A stretch of DNA of 42,579 nucleotides from Nonomuraea terrae. Lineage in GTDB: Bacteria; Actinomycetota; Actinomycetes; Streptosporangiales; Streptosporangiaceae. The translations under genes and the position numbers were made by a program. The notes under the pieces were generated by a model. That model did no database searches, was not told where the DNA came from, and saw nothing but the letters and a program-made list of their open reading frames with translations. The stretch spans positions 1-42,579 of the forward strand of contig NZ_SMKQ01000059.1 in the NCBI RefSeq assembly GCF_004348995.1. Reading direction: 5' to 3'. This document shows, in pieces, positions 22,799 through 31,056 of this stretch (the first letter of the stretch is position 1; every line of letters starts with the position of its first letter).

Positions 22799-24193
22799 AT
22801 GAGCGAAGTCGCTGTCTCCCCCGTCCCGATGCCGGCCAAGCGGCGCGGGGCCCAGCTGCTCATGCTCGCGCTCGCGGTGGCCATCGTCATGGGCGCCTAC
22901 GCCAACGTGGGGCTGGCGATCGACGGCCAGATCCCGTCGGGCATGCTGACGTACGGGCTGAGCCTGGGCGGGCTGATGCTGGCCGCCTACCTCGTGCTGG
23001 CGAAGTTCGCGCCGTGGGCGGATCCGCTGATCCTGCCGCTGGTGACGGTGGTCAACGGGCTCGGCCTGGTGATGATCTATCGGCTGTCGGAGTCCGACTC
23101 CGGAACCGGCAGGCTGTCCTCTCCCAACAACCAGCTGCTGTGGACGCTCGTCGGCATCGTGCTGTTCAGCCTCACGCTGATCTTCCTGCGCGACCACCGC
23201 GCCCTGCAGCGGCTGACCTACACCGCCGGCGCGGTGGGGCTGTTCCTGCTGGTCTCGCCGTTGATCCCGTTCATCGGTCGTGAGCTCAACGGCGCCCGCA
23301 TCTGGATCGGCGTCCCGGGCGTGCAGGCGGCCCAGATCCAGCCGGCCGAGTTCGCCAAGCTGGCGCTGGTCGTCTTCTTCGCCGGCTACCTGGTGGCCAA
23401 GCGCGACGTGCTCGCGCTCGCCAGCCGCCGGCTGCTCTTCATCGACCTGCCGCGGGCCCGTGACCTCGGCCCGGTGCTCATCATCTGGGGCGTCAGCCTC
23501 GGCGTCCTGGTGATGCAGAAGGACCTGGGCTCCTCGCTGCTGCTCTTCGGCACGTTCATCGCGATGCTCTACATCGCGACCCAGCGCAGCTCGTGGGTCA
23601 TCATCGGCGTCCTGCTCTTCGTGGGCGGCGCGATCCTGGCCGGCATGGTCTTCGACCACGTCTACCAGCGCTTCGAGGTCTTCCTCAACCCCGCGGATGA
23701 CGAGCTGTTCCGGAGGGTCGGCGGCAGCGAGCAGCTCATGCAGGGGCTGTTCGCCCTGGGCTCCGGCGGCATTCTCGGCACGGGGCTCGGCCAGGGGCAC
23801 CCCGAGCTGATCCCGCTGGCGTTCTCCGACTTCATCTTCAGCGCGATCGGCGAGGAGCTCGGGCTGACCGGGCTGATGGCGCTGCTGATGGTCTACGCGC
23901 TGATCGTCGAGCGGGGCCTGCGCACCGCGCTCGCGGCCCGCGACCCGTTCTCCAAGCTGCTGGCGGGCGGCCTGTCGTTCATCCTGGCCTGGCAGGTCTT
24001 CATCATCGTCGGCGGCGTGACGAACCTCATTCCGCTGACCGGCCTGGTCACGCCGTTCATGTCGCAGGGCGGCTCGGCGTTGCTGGCTAACTGGATCCTT
24101 ATCGCCCTCTTGGTACGCATGTCAGACGCGGCCAGGCGTCCCCCGCCACAAGCGATCCAGAACGAAGGACTGACACAGGTGTTCCAGCGATGA
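22799..24193 (+). CDS. rodA: RodA: SEDS-family peptidoglycan glycosyltransferase
   Basis: 464 residues with about 10-12 membrane segments. SEDS hallmarks are present: GARIWIGVPGVQAAQIQPAEFAKLALVVFFAGYL, MQKDLGSSLLLFGTF (catalytic Asp region), GLGQGHPELIPLAFSDFIFSAIGEELGL and LTGLVTPFMSQGGSALLANW. It polymerises lipid II into glycan strands, working with the class B PBP encoded next (pbpA starts inside its last codon, ATGA 24190-24193). Between rodA and the kinase genes there are no promoters visible, so it is part of the fhaA-pknB transcript. Confidence 0.95.
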   Translation: MSEVAVSPVPMPAKRRGAQLLMLALAVAIVMGAYANVGLAIDGQIPSGMLTYGLSLGGLMLAAYLVLAKFAPWADPLILPLVTVVNGLGLVMIYRLSESDSGTGRLSSPNNQLLWTLVGIVLFSLTLIFLRDHRALQRLTYTAGAVGLFLLVSPLIPFIGRELNGARIWIGVPGVQAAQIQPAEFAKLALVVFFAGYLVAKRDVLALASRRLLFIDLPRARDLGPVLIIWGVSLGVLVMQKDLGSSLLLFGTFIAMLYIATQRSSWVIIGVLLFVGGAILAGMVFDHVYQRFEVFLNPADDELFRRVGGSEQLMQGLFALGSGGILGTGLGQGHPELIPLAFSDFIFSAIGEELGLTGLMALLMVYALIVERGLRTALAARDPFSKLLAGGLSFILAWQVFIIVGGVTNLIPLTGLVTPFMSQGGSALLANWILIALLVRMSDAARRPPPQAIQNEGLTQVFQR

Positions 24194-25650
24194 ATCGCAC
24201 TCTGAAGCGCATAGCCGTGGCCTGCCTGGCCATGTTCGCCCTGCTGATGGTCAACGTGAACATCAAGCAGGCGGTGCAGGCGGAGGATCTGCGGACGGAC
24301 GCGCGCAACACCCGTAACTTCTTCGAGCGTTACGCCATCGAGCGTGGCCGCATCACGGCGGGCGGCAAGGTGGTCGCGCAGTCCGTCGAGACCGACAGCA
24401 AGAGCTTCAGGTTCGTCAGGCAGTACCCCGACGCCAAGCTCTACGCCCACGTCACCGGGTTCTTCTCGCCCGAGAGCGCGAGCGCGATCGAGGCGTCCGA
24501 GAACGACCTGCTCGACGGCTCCAGCGCCGACCTGCTGCTGCGGCGGAGCATCGACCTGTTCACCGGCGAGCCGACCAAGGGCGCCAACGTCGATCTCACG
24601 ATCGACCCGCGGGCGCAGAAGGCCGCCTACGACGCGCTGCGCGCGAGCGGCAAGCGGGGCGCGGTGCTGGCGCTCGACCCGAGGAACGGCGCGATCCGCG
24701 CGATGGTCTCGCTGCCGACGTACGACCCGACCGAGCTGTCCGGGACCAACAAGAGCGAGGTCTTCTCGCGCTACGACGAGTTGGCGCAGGACAAGAGCCA
24801 GCCGCTGCTCAACCGGGCGATCGGGCAGACGTACCCGCCGGGGTCGACGTTCAAGGTGGTGACGACGGCGGCGTTCCTGGAGGAGGACTCCTCGCGCGGG
24901 CCGCAGACCAACGTGGACGCGCCACAGAACCTGCCGCTGCCCAACACCACCATCAGCCTGCCCAACTACGGCGGCTCGGCCTGCGGCAGCGGCCGGGTGA
25001 CGCTGGTGTACGCGCTTGAGCAGTCCTGCAACACGCCGTTCGGCAAGATCGGCATGGAGGTCGGCTTCGACGCACTGAAGGAGCAGACCGAGAAGTTCGG
25101 CATGGGCACGCAGATCGGCGTGCCGATGTCGGTGGCGCAGAGCGACTTCGGCACCGACTACGACGACGCCGCCCTGGCCATGGCCTCCATCGGCCAGCGC
25201 GACAACCGCATGACGCCGCTGCAGATGGCCATGATCGCCGCGGGCATCGCCAACGACGGCACGGTGATGAAGCCGTATCTCGTCAACAAGATCACTGACG
25301 CCAAGGGCGACACGATCGACGAGGCCGACCCCGAGGAGCTGTCGGAGGCCGTCAGCTCCGAGACGGCCGGCAAGCTGCGCGACATGATGGTGAGCGTCGT
25401 CGCCAACGGCACTGCCAACCTGGCGCAGATCCCAGGCGTCCAAGTAGCGGGCAAGACGGGCACCGCGGAGACCAGCAACGGACAGCCTCCGCACGCCTGG
25501 TTCATCTCCTTCGCGCCCGCGAACGACCCGCAGGTGGCCATCGCGGTCATCGTCGAGTCCGGTGCGGCCAACGTCGGCGCGGAGGCGACCGGCGGTCACA
25601 CCGCCGCGCCGATCGCGAAGGCCGTGATGGAGGCGGTGCTGAACAAGTGA
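24190..25650 (+). CDS. pbpA: PbpA: class B penicillin-binding protein (transpeptidase)
   Basis: 486 residues. One N-terminal membrane anchor (about 7-27) is followed by the N-terminal PBP dimerisation module and a transpeptidase domain with the three active-site motifs: STFK (Ser219), SCN (Ser279) and KTGTAE (422-427). The conserved GQTYPPGSTFK context is intact. It cross-links peptidoglycan with RodA. It ends directly against the start region of the PknA-like kinase. Confidence 0.95.
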   Translation: MNRTLKRIAVACLAMFALLMVNVNIKQAVQAEDLRTDARNTRNFFERYAIERGRITAGGKVVAQSVETDSKSFRFVRQYPDAKLYAHVTGFFSPESASAIEASENDLLDGSSADLLLRRSIDLFTGEPTKGANVDLTIDPRAQKAAYDALRASGKRGAVLALDPRNGAIRAMVSLPTYDPTELSGTNKSEVFSRYDELAQDKSQPLLNRAIGQTYPPGSTFKVVTTAAFLEEDSSRGPQTNVDAPQNLPLPNTTISLPNYGGSACGSGRVTLVYALEQSCNTPFGKIGMEVGFDALKEQTEKFGMGTQIGVPMSVAQSDFGTDYDDAALAMASIGQRDNRMTPLQMAMIAAGIANDGTVMKPYLVNKITDAKGDTIDEADPEELSEAVSSETAGKLRDMMVSVVANGTANLAQIPGVQVAGKTGTAETSNGQPPHAWFISFAPANDPQVAIAVIVESGAANVGAEATGGHTAAPIAKAVMEAVLNK

Positions 25651-27174
25651 GTGAAGGTAACCTGCCGGGTCATGCGGCTTCGTAACCGCTACCTTCTGAT
25701 CTCCCGCATCGCCGCCGGCGGTATGGGAGAGGTGTGGCGCGCCCGGGACGAGCTGCTCGGGCGCGAGGTGGCGGTGAAGATCCTGCGCAGCCACATCCAC
25801 GCCGACCCCACGTTCCTGGAGCGGTTCCGCAACGAGGCGCGCATCACCGCGGCGCTGGCCGACCCCGGGGTGGCGCAGATCTTCGACTACGGCGAGGAGA
25901 GAGACCTCGCCTTCCTCGTCATGGAGCTCGTGCACGGCGAGCCGCTGTCGGCCATCCTGGCGCGCAACGGCGCCCTGGGGGCCGAGGTGGCGCTCGACGT
26001 GGTGCACCAGACGGCCAAGGCGCTGCACGCCGCTCACTCGGCCGGCATCATCCACCGCGACATCAAGCCGGGCAACCTGCTGGTGACGCCCGACGGCGTC
26101 ATCAAGGTGACCGACTTCGGCATCGCGCGGGCTTTGGAGGCGGCGCCGGTGACGCAGACCGGCACCGTCCTCGGCACCGCGCAGTACGTCAGCCCTGAGC
26201 AGGCCCAGGGGTTTCCGCTCACCCCCGCCACCGACCTCTATTCGCTGGGCGTGGTGGCGTACGAGTGCCTGTCGGGGCGGGCGCCGTTCCAGGGCGACAA
26301 CCAGGTGGCGATCGCGCTGCAGCACCTCAACGAGCCGCCGCCGCCTCTGGGCGTCGACGTGCCGGGGCCGGTGCGCGAGCTCGTGCTGGCGCTGCTGGCC
26401 AAGGAGCCGGGGCAGCGCCCGCCCACGGCGCTCGCCGTGGCCGGCAGGGCGTACGTGTTGCGGGAGTCGCTGGCCGAACGGGGCGCCGACCTCAGCATGT
26501 TCACCGACCCCGGCGGCTTCCGGGTCCGAGAGCCCGGCCCCGGCGGGGTTCTGGGGCGCGAGCCCGACTCCGGAGGGGTTCTGGGGCGCGAGCCCGGCTC
26601 CGGGGGGTTTCTGGGGCGCGAGCCCGATTCCGGAGGGTTTCTGGGGCGCGAGCCCGGCTCCGGGGGTTTCCGGGTCCGCGAGCCCGACCTCGGCGACGAG
26701 CAGGAGACCGACAACCTCGAACCGGCCACCACGCTGCACCAGCAGGCGGGCGGCCGGCGTCGCAGGGGCGCGAGGACCCTCGCGCTGGTGGCCACGGCGG
26801 GCTGCGCGGCGGCGGTGGGGCTGTCGGCTATCACCTTCGCGAACCCGCAGCCGCCGCCCAGGCCGCCCGATGTGGCGGAGCCGTCGGAGTCGAAGGTGGT
26901 GCGGACGCCCGATCAGGTGCGGCCGACGAAGACCAGGGCACGGACTCGGCGCCCCGCGGTGGTTCCGGTGAAGTCGCCGAAGCCTATACCCTCGCGTTCG
27001 GCTACGGTAAGCAAGTCGGCAACTCCCACCAAGAAGCCGACGCCGACCCCGGCGCCGCCCACCCGGACCCCTACACCCACTCCGACACCGACGCCCACGA
27101 CGACACCGACAACTCCGACACCTACCGCCTCGCCGGACCCGGGTGACACAAACCCGCCCAAGGAGGAGACGTGA
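25651..27174 (+). CDS. pknA: PknA-like membrane Ser/Thr protein kinase with a 10-residue repeat linker
   Basis: 507 residues from GTG 25651; ATG 25672 (MRLRNRYLL) is equally plausible and neither has a good ribosome site. The kinase domain (about 13-275) is complete: glycine loop AAGGMGEVW, Lys43, HRDIKPGN (Asp137), DFG (155-157) and activation-loop threonines near 168-176. Next come five 10-residue repeats of the type LGREPxSGGF (291-340) and a partial sixth. Then follow a short linker, one membrane helix (about 375-397) and an outer Pro/Thr-rich tail with no PASTA domain. It phosphorylates wall and division proteins with PknB. The repeat linker is unusual for PknA. Confidence 0.93.
   Translation: MKVTCRVMRLRNRYLLISRIAAGGMGEVWRARDELLGREVAVKILRSHIHADPTFLERFRNEARITAALADPGVAQIFDYGEERDLAFLVMELVHGEPLSAILARNGALGAEVALDVVHQTAKALHAAHSAGIIHRDIKPGNLLVTPDGVIKVTDFGIARALEAAPVTQTGTVLGTAQYVSPEQAQGFPLTPATDLYSLGVVAYECLSGRAPFQGDNQVAIALQHLNEPPPPLGVDVPGPVRELVLALLAKEPGQRPPTALAVAGRAYVLRESLAERGADLSMFTDPGGFRVREPGPGGVLGREPDSGGVLGREPGSGGFLGREPDSGGFLGREPGSGGFRVREPDLGDEQETDNLEPATTLHQQAGGRRRRGARTLALVATAGCAAAVGLSAITFANPQPPPRPPDVAEPSESKVVRTPDQVRPTKTRARTRRPAVVPVKSPKPIPSRSATVSKSATPTKKPTPTPAPPTRTPTPTPTPTPTTTPTTPTPTASPDPGDTNPPKEET
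26521..26694 (+). repeat. 30-bp coding minisatellite in pknA
   Basis: Five 30-bp units plus a partial sixth start at 26521, 26551, 26581, 26611, 26641 and 26671. The core CTGGGGCGCGAGCCCG is almost invariant. The third-to-fourth codon pairs alternate GGCTCC with GACTCC/GATTCC, so units 2/4 and 3/5 are most alike, suggesting duplication of a 60-bp pair. Confidence 0.9.
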
Positions 27175-27256
27175 TGCGCCATGGGGTCGATGATGGACAC
27201 CGGCGGCCCCCCGCGCGGCCGGTACCCAAGATGAACGGTAAGGGACAGTGCAGGAA

Positions 27257-29128
27257 ATGACTCAGCCTCGGCTACTCGGAGGTCGTTACGAGCTCGACGG
27301 TGTCGTCGGGCGCGGCGGCATGGCCGAGGTGTATCGCGCCCGAGACATCCGGCTGGACCGCATAGTCGCGATCAAAACCCTCCGCTCCGACCTGGCGCGC
27401 GACCACACCTTCCAGGCCCGGTTCCGCCGTGAGGCGCAGTCCGCCGCCTCCCTGAACCACCCGGCCGTGGTCGCGGTCTACGACACCGGTGAGGACGTCA
27501 CCGACGGCACCCCCGTGCCGTACATCGTGATGGAGTACGTCGACGGCCGGACGCTGCGCGACCTGCTGCGCCAGGATCGGCGGCTGTTGCCCGAGCGTGC
27601 GGTGGAGCTGGTCGACGGCATTCTGCGGGCGCTCGACTACAGCCACCGCGGCGGCATCGTGCACCGTGACATCAAGCCGGCCAACGTGATGATCACGCGC
27701 GCGGGCGACGTCAAGGTGATGGACTTCGGCATCGCGCGCGCGATGGCCGACTCCGCGGCCACGATGACGCAGACCGCGCAGGTGATAGGCACCGCCCAGT
27801 ACCTCTCGCCGGAGCAGGCGCGCGGCGAGCGGGTCGACGCGCGCAGCGACATCTACTCCACCGGCTGCGTCCTGTACGAGCTGCTGACCGGCCAGCCGCC
27901 GTTCACCGGCGACTCCCCGGTCGCGATCGCCTACCAGCACGTCCGCGAGGAGCCGATCCCGCCGTCCCAGATCGACCCCGAGATCCCGGCGTGGGCCGAC
28001 GCCATCGTGCTCAAGGCCATGGCCAAGGATCCGGCGCATCGCTACCAGAACGCGGGCGAGATGCGCGCCGACATCCAGCGGGCGATGTCCGGCATGCCGG
28101 TCGACGCCCAGACGATGGCGATGACGGGCAACTACGGCCAGGGCACGCGCACGATGAACGCGGCGCAGATCCCGATGCCCACGGGCCCGGCCACGCAGCG
28201 CACCACCGCGGTCCCGCCGTACGAGTACGACGACGAGGGCGGCGGGCGCGGCGGCCGGCGGCGGGCGTCCGGCGGCGGTGGCGGCAACGCCGTCAAGACC
28301 GCGCTGTGGATCATCATCCCGCTGCTGATCATCGGTGGCTTCATCACGGCCGGTTACCTGGTGTTCGGCAACAAGGACACCCCTGTCGACACGGCGGTGA
28401 CGATCCCGCAGCTCGAGACGCAGGAGCGCGCCTTCGCCGAGGAGCAGCTGAAGAACCTCGGCCTCACCGTCCAGGTGGTGCAGGAGGCGAGCTCCGAGGT
28501 CGAGAAGGGCATCGTCATCCGGACCGACCCGGCCGCGAACACCAAGGTCGCCAAGGGCGATCCGGTCAAGCTCGTGGTCTCCAGCGGCCCCAAGAAGGTC
28601 GAGGTGCCCGACGGGCTCGTCGGCATGCCACAGGCCGACGCGATGGCCCAGCTGGAGGAGGCGGGCCTGCAGGGCACGGTCAAGACGCGTACGTCGTCCA
28701 AGACCCAGGGCACGGTCATCGCCACCGACCCGAAGGCCGGCGAGGAGATCGAGGAGGGCGGCACGGTCACCCTCTTCGTGCCGAAGCAGCTGAGCGAGGT
28801 GCCGAGCGTCGTCGGGCTCACCGTCGAGGACGCCACCAGCCAGATCAAGGGCGCGGGCTTCAAGACGCGGGTGTCGCCGCAGCCGAGCGACCAGCCCGAG
28901 GGCACGGTCATCCAGCAGAACCCGCCCGAGGGCACTACGCAGCAGCCCGGCACGACGATCACCATCGTGGTGTCCACCGGCCCCGAGGACACCGCGCCGC
29001 CGCCCACGAGCGACTTCCCGACGGAAGGGGAGCCCGACTTCCCGCCGGACGACCAGCAGCCGGACTTCCCGCCGGACGAGGAGGAGACGCCGCCGAGCGA
29101 CGACAACCCGATCGGCGACGGCTTCTGA
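27257..29128 (+). CDS. pknB: PknB: PASTA-domain membrane Ser/Thr protein kinase
   Basis: 623 residues from ATG 27257; GTG 27248 lies too close to AAGGGA to use it. The kinase domain (1-270) has GRGGMAEVY, Lys40, HRDIKPAN (Asp138), DFG (156-158) and activation threonines 171/173 in TMTQTAQVIGTAQY. A juxtamembrane linker ends in a Gly/Arg-rich stretch before one membrane helix (about 346-370). Three extracellular PASTA domains follow (roughly 385-448, 449-513, 514-578), one fewer than in mycobacterial PknB. The acidic tail contains two PDFPPD motifs. PASTA domains bind muropeptides or lipid II and make this the wall-sensing master kinase. Last gene of its operon, closed by a strong terminator. 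Confidence 0.95.
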   Translation: MTQPRLLGGRYELDGVVGRGGMAEVYRARDIRLDRIVAIKTLRSDLARDHTFQARFRREAQSAASLNHPAVVAVYDTGEDVTDGTPVPYIVMEYVDGRTLRDLLRQDRRLLPERAVELVDGILRALDYSHRGGIVHRDIKPANVMITRAGDVKVMDFGIARAMADSAATMTQTAQVIGTAQYLSPEQARGERVDARSDIYSTGCVLYELLTGQPPFTGDSPVAIAYQHVREEPIPPSQIDPEIPAWADAIVLKAMAKDPAHRYQNAGEMRADIQRAMSGMPVDAQTMAMTGNYGQGTRTMNAAQIPMPTGPATQRTTAVPPYEYDDEGGGRGGRRRASGGGGGNAVKTALWIIIPLLIIGGFITAGYLVFGNKDTPVDTAVTIPQLETQERAFAEEQLKNLGLTVQVVQEASSEVEKGIVIRTDPAANTKVAKGDPVKLVVSSGPKKVEVPDGLVGMPQADAMAQLEEAGLQGTVKTRTSSKTQGTVIATDPKAGEEIEEGGTVTLFVPKQLSEVPSVVGLTVEDATSQIKGAGFKTRVSPQPSDQPEGTVIQQNPPEGTTQQPGTTITIVVSTGPEDTAPPPTSDFPTEGEPDFPPDDQQPDFPPDEEETPPSDDNPIGDGF

Positions 29129-29144
29129 TGACCCGCTGACCGGC

Positions 29145-29192
29145 ACGAAAAGGGCCGCCCGCCCCCGCGAGGGGGTGGGCGGCCCTTTTCGT
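29145..29192. terminator. Strong bidirectional terminator after pknB
   Basis: A 22-bp stem (29145-29166 with 29171-29192, one G-U) has a GCGA loop. The arms start ACGAAAAGGGCC and end GGCCCTTTTCGT, so each strand has a T-run at the stem base. It separates pknB from the convergent trpG. Confidence 0.9.
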
Positions 29193-29274
29193 ACGGCGAA
29201 TGAAAGAACGCCCCCGCCGCTCGGGGGCAACGGCGGGGACGCTCACCTGTACGTCGCTCGCGGGGGGAGGTTTG

Positions 29275-29847
29275 TTACAGGATTCGTCGCAGCCAATTTC
29301 CGAGCAACCGGTGTCCGTGTTCGGACAGGACCGACTCGGGGTGGAACTGGACGCCCTCGACGGGGGCCAGGCGGTGCCGCAGGCCCATGACCACGCCGTC
29401 GCCGGTGCGGGCGGTCACCTCCAGCACGTCGGGCACCGTCTCGGGCCGTACGGCCAGTGAGTGGTAGCGGGTCATCCGCACGGGCGAGGGCAGTCCTTCG
29501 AAGACGCTCTTGCCGTCGTGGTCGACGGCGCTCGTCTGCCCGTGGAAGAGCTCGGGCGCGCGGGAGACGGTGGCGCCGTACGCGACGGCGATGGCCTGGT
29601 GGCCCAGGCAGACGCCGAGCAGCGGCAGGCCGGTCGCGGCGGCGTGGTGGACGAGGGGGACGCTCACACCGGCCGCCTCGGGAGTGCCGGGGCCGGGGCT
29701 GACGAGGACGCCGTCGAAGCCGTCGGCGTCGCTCACGCGCACGTCGTCGCGCGGGCGCACGTCGCAGTCGGCGCCCAGCTCGCGCAGGTACTGGACGATC
29801 GTGTGGACGAAGCTGTCGTGGTTGTCCACGACCAGCACGCGGGTCAT
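29275..29847 (-). CDS. trpG: TrpG/PabA: glutamine amidotransferase of anthranilate or aminodeoxychorismate synthase
   Basis: 190 residues from ATG 29847 with AGGTGA upstream. The class I amidotransferase domain is complete: VDNHDSFVHTIVQYL, SPGPGTP, nucleophile Cys80 in LGVCLGHQAI, and VEGVQFHPESVLSEHG with the His/Glu dyad. It releases ammonia from glutamine for chorismate amination. No component I gene is nearby, so tryptophan versus folate cannot be decided. Its position beside pknB is conserved in Mycobacterium (Rv0013). Its ATG overlaps the stop of the 52-residue membrane peptide (ATGA, 29844-29847). Confidence 0.93.
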   Translation of the reverse strand: MTRVLVVDNHDSFVHTIVQYLRELGADCDVRPRDDVRVSDADGFDGVLVSPGPGTPEAAGVSVPLVHHAAATGLPLLGVCLGHQAIAVAYGATVSRAPELFHGQTSAVDHDGKSVFEGLPSPVRMTRYHSLAVRPETVPDVLEVTARTGDGVVMGLRHRLAPVEGVQFHPESVLSEHGHRLLGNWLRRIL

Positions 29848-30002
29848 GTGCGTAGGGTCACCTCGTCGAGCGTCACCGCGGGCTCCAGGAGCGGGAACAC
29901 CACGTACCACAGTACGGCCCCCACGGCGGCGACCAGAACGGCGGCCGTGAGGATCCTGGTGGGCGGGCGGCCGGGCAGCTTGCGCCAGATCCAGAGATAC
30001 AT
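29844..30002 (-). CDS. 52-residue single-pass membrane peptide between sortase and trpG
   Basis: ATG 30002 follows the sortase stop by one base (TGA C ATG), with AAGGAG just upstream, and the stop overlaps the trpG start. The peptide has a basic N-terminus (WIWRKLPGRPPTR), one hydrophobic helix (about 17-39, ILTAAVLVAAVGAVLWYVVFPLL) and a short outer tail LEPAVTLDEVTLRT. Tight coupling on both sides makes it a real gene despite its size. No family recognised; a helper of the sortase or of the division complex is a guess. Confidence 0.75.
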   Translation of the reverse strand: MYLWIWRKLPGRPPTRILTAAVLVAAVGAVLWYVVFPLLEPAVTLDEVTLRT

Positions 30003-30003
30003 G

Positions 30004-30627
30004 TCACTCCTTGCGCGGTTCGGTCTCCTTGAGCACGCCGTAGACGAGCAGGCGTTCGGCGGCGGAGTACTCGGGGTGGCAGGTCAGCAACGTGATGAAG
30101 GCGCGGATGGGGTGGATGTCCGGCTTGCCGGGCACGGGGGCGAGCACCTCGACCTCGTCGGGGGTCACGACGTCCTGGGAGGTCACGCGGTAGGTGTAGC
30201 GGGCCTCGCGGGCCTCGATGATGATCTCGTCGTCGCGTTCGAGCTCGTCGATCTCGTTGAACGGCGCCGCGTACGTGGTGCGGTGGCCCGACAGGACGAA
30301 GTTGCCGATCTGGCCGGGCAGGGCGGTGTCGGGGTGGTGGCCGGGGCCCTTCTTGAGCTGCTCGGTGCCGACGCCCTCGACCACGGCGTACTCGTAGTCG
30401 TGGCCCAGCTTGGGGATGCGCAGCAGGGCGACGGCCGAGCCGAGCTCGATCCGGTCCAGGCGCCCGGCCTCGGCGGCCGCCCTCTTCTCCGCCAGCTCCC
30501 GCTGCAGCAGCAGCTGCTGGCTCCGGGTGTAGGACCCGGTGCCCCAGAGCAGGTAGGCGCAGAACAGCATCAGGATCAGGCCCGCGGTGATGCTCGTCTC
30601 CCCCACGGCCCGCAGCATGACCCGCAT
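30004..30627 (-). CDS. srtE: Class E sortase
   Basis: 207 residues from ATG 30627; the frame opens further upstream to 30678. One N-terminal membrane helix (about 9-29) and a Gln/Glu-rich linker precede the sortase beta-barrel. The catalytic triad is His115 (VLSGHRTTY), Cys183 (TLLTCHPEY) and Arg192 (AERLLVYG). Class E sortases of high-GC Gram-positives cleave LAxTG-type signals and attach surface proteins, such as long chaplins, to peptidoglycan. Streptomyces carries srtE genes in this same neighbourhood. Operon with the 52-residue peptide and trpG. No LAxTG substrate is encoded in the window. Confidence 0.93.
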   Translation of the reverse strand: MRVMLRAVGETSITAGLILMLFCAYLLWGTGSYTRSQQLLLQRELAEKRAAAEAGRLDRIELGSAVALLRIPKLGHDYEYAVVEGVGTEQLKKGPGHHPDTALPGQIGNFVLSGHRTTYAAPFNEIDELERDDEIIIEAREARYTYRVTSQDVVTPDEVEVLAPVPGKPDIHPIRAFITLLTCHPEYSAAERLLVYGVLKETEPRKE

Positions 30628-30772
30628 TCGATCAGGGTATGCGGGCAGTACGCGGCCACCCGGGGATCGCCATGTCATGCGCGTGGCGACTATCCTGGGC
30701 CACGCTTGAATTACGCTTAACGAAGAGCCTGTGGACGATCCGGATGCCCAGGCCCTCAGCAGGAGTTACCCA

Positions 30773-31018
30773 GTGCCCAAGTCCAAGGTTCGCAAGAAGC
30801 CGGTCTACACCCCGCCGGCGAAGTCGCAGCAGGTCAAGGTCAGCCCGCGCTGGCTCGCCCCCACGATGGTCGTGTCGTGGATCATCGGCATCCTGTGGAT
30901 TTCGATCTACTACGTCGCCCCGCAGGCGCCCCTTCTCGGCGACCTCCAGAACTGGAACCTGCTCATCGGGTTTGTTTTCATCATCTTCGGTGTGGTGCTT
31001 TCCACCCGCTGGCGTTAG
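30773..31018 (+). CDS. crgA: CrgA: division inhibitor/septation regulator
   Basis: 81 residues from GTG 30773 with AGGAG seven bases upstream; an in-frame GTG at 30731 lacks a site. The start PKSKVRKKPVYTPP and the two membrane helices (about 27-50 and 59-78), with the ending IIFGVVLSTRWR, are the CrgA family pattern. The protein binds FtsZ, FtsQ and PBPs and coordinates growth with septation in Streptomyces and mycobacteria. It is alone on the plus strand, divergent from the sortase operon. Confidence 0.95.
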   Translation: MPKSKVRKKPVYTPPAKSQQVKVSPRWLAPTMVVSWIIGILWISIYYVAPQAPLLGDLQNWNLLIGFVFIIFGVVLSTRWR

Positions 31019-31020
31019 TT

Positions 31021-31041
31021 CTTTCCACAGTCTTTTCCACA
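31021..31041 (+). promoter_or_regulatory. Two DnaA-box-like 9-mers after crgA
   Basis: CTTTCCACA (31021-31029, 8 of 9 positions of TTWTNCACA) and TTTTCCACA (31033-31041, all positions) lie in direct orientation 12 bases apart in the 38-bp gap between crgA and the rhomboid gene. The following GGGGAAGAAG could also pair with them as a weak terminator stem. Confidence 0.3.
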
Positions 31042-31056
31042 GGCTGGGGAAGAAGC

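Noticed and set aside
26521..26694. A regular 30-bp repeat that could suggest a CRISPR array.
   Set aside because: There are no spacers between units, and the units are in frame inside a kinase gene. No CRISPR array or cas gene was seen anywhere in the window.
23893..26739. A 948-codon open frame antisense to rodA, pbpA and pknA.
   Set aside because: It mirrors three complete genes with all catalytic motifs; its product is His/Arg/Gly/Val-rich and low in complexity, as expected for a shadow frame in very GC-rich DNA.
27272..29230. A 652-codon frame antisense to pknB.
   Set aside because: pknB has intact kinase, membrane and PASTA segments; the antisense product has no recognisable motif.
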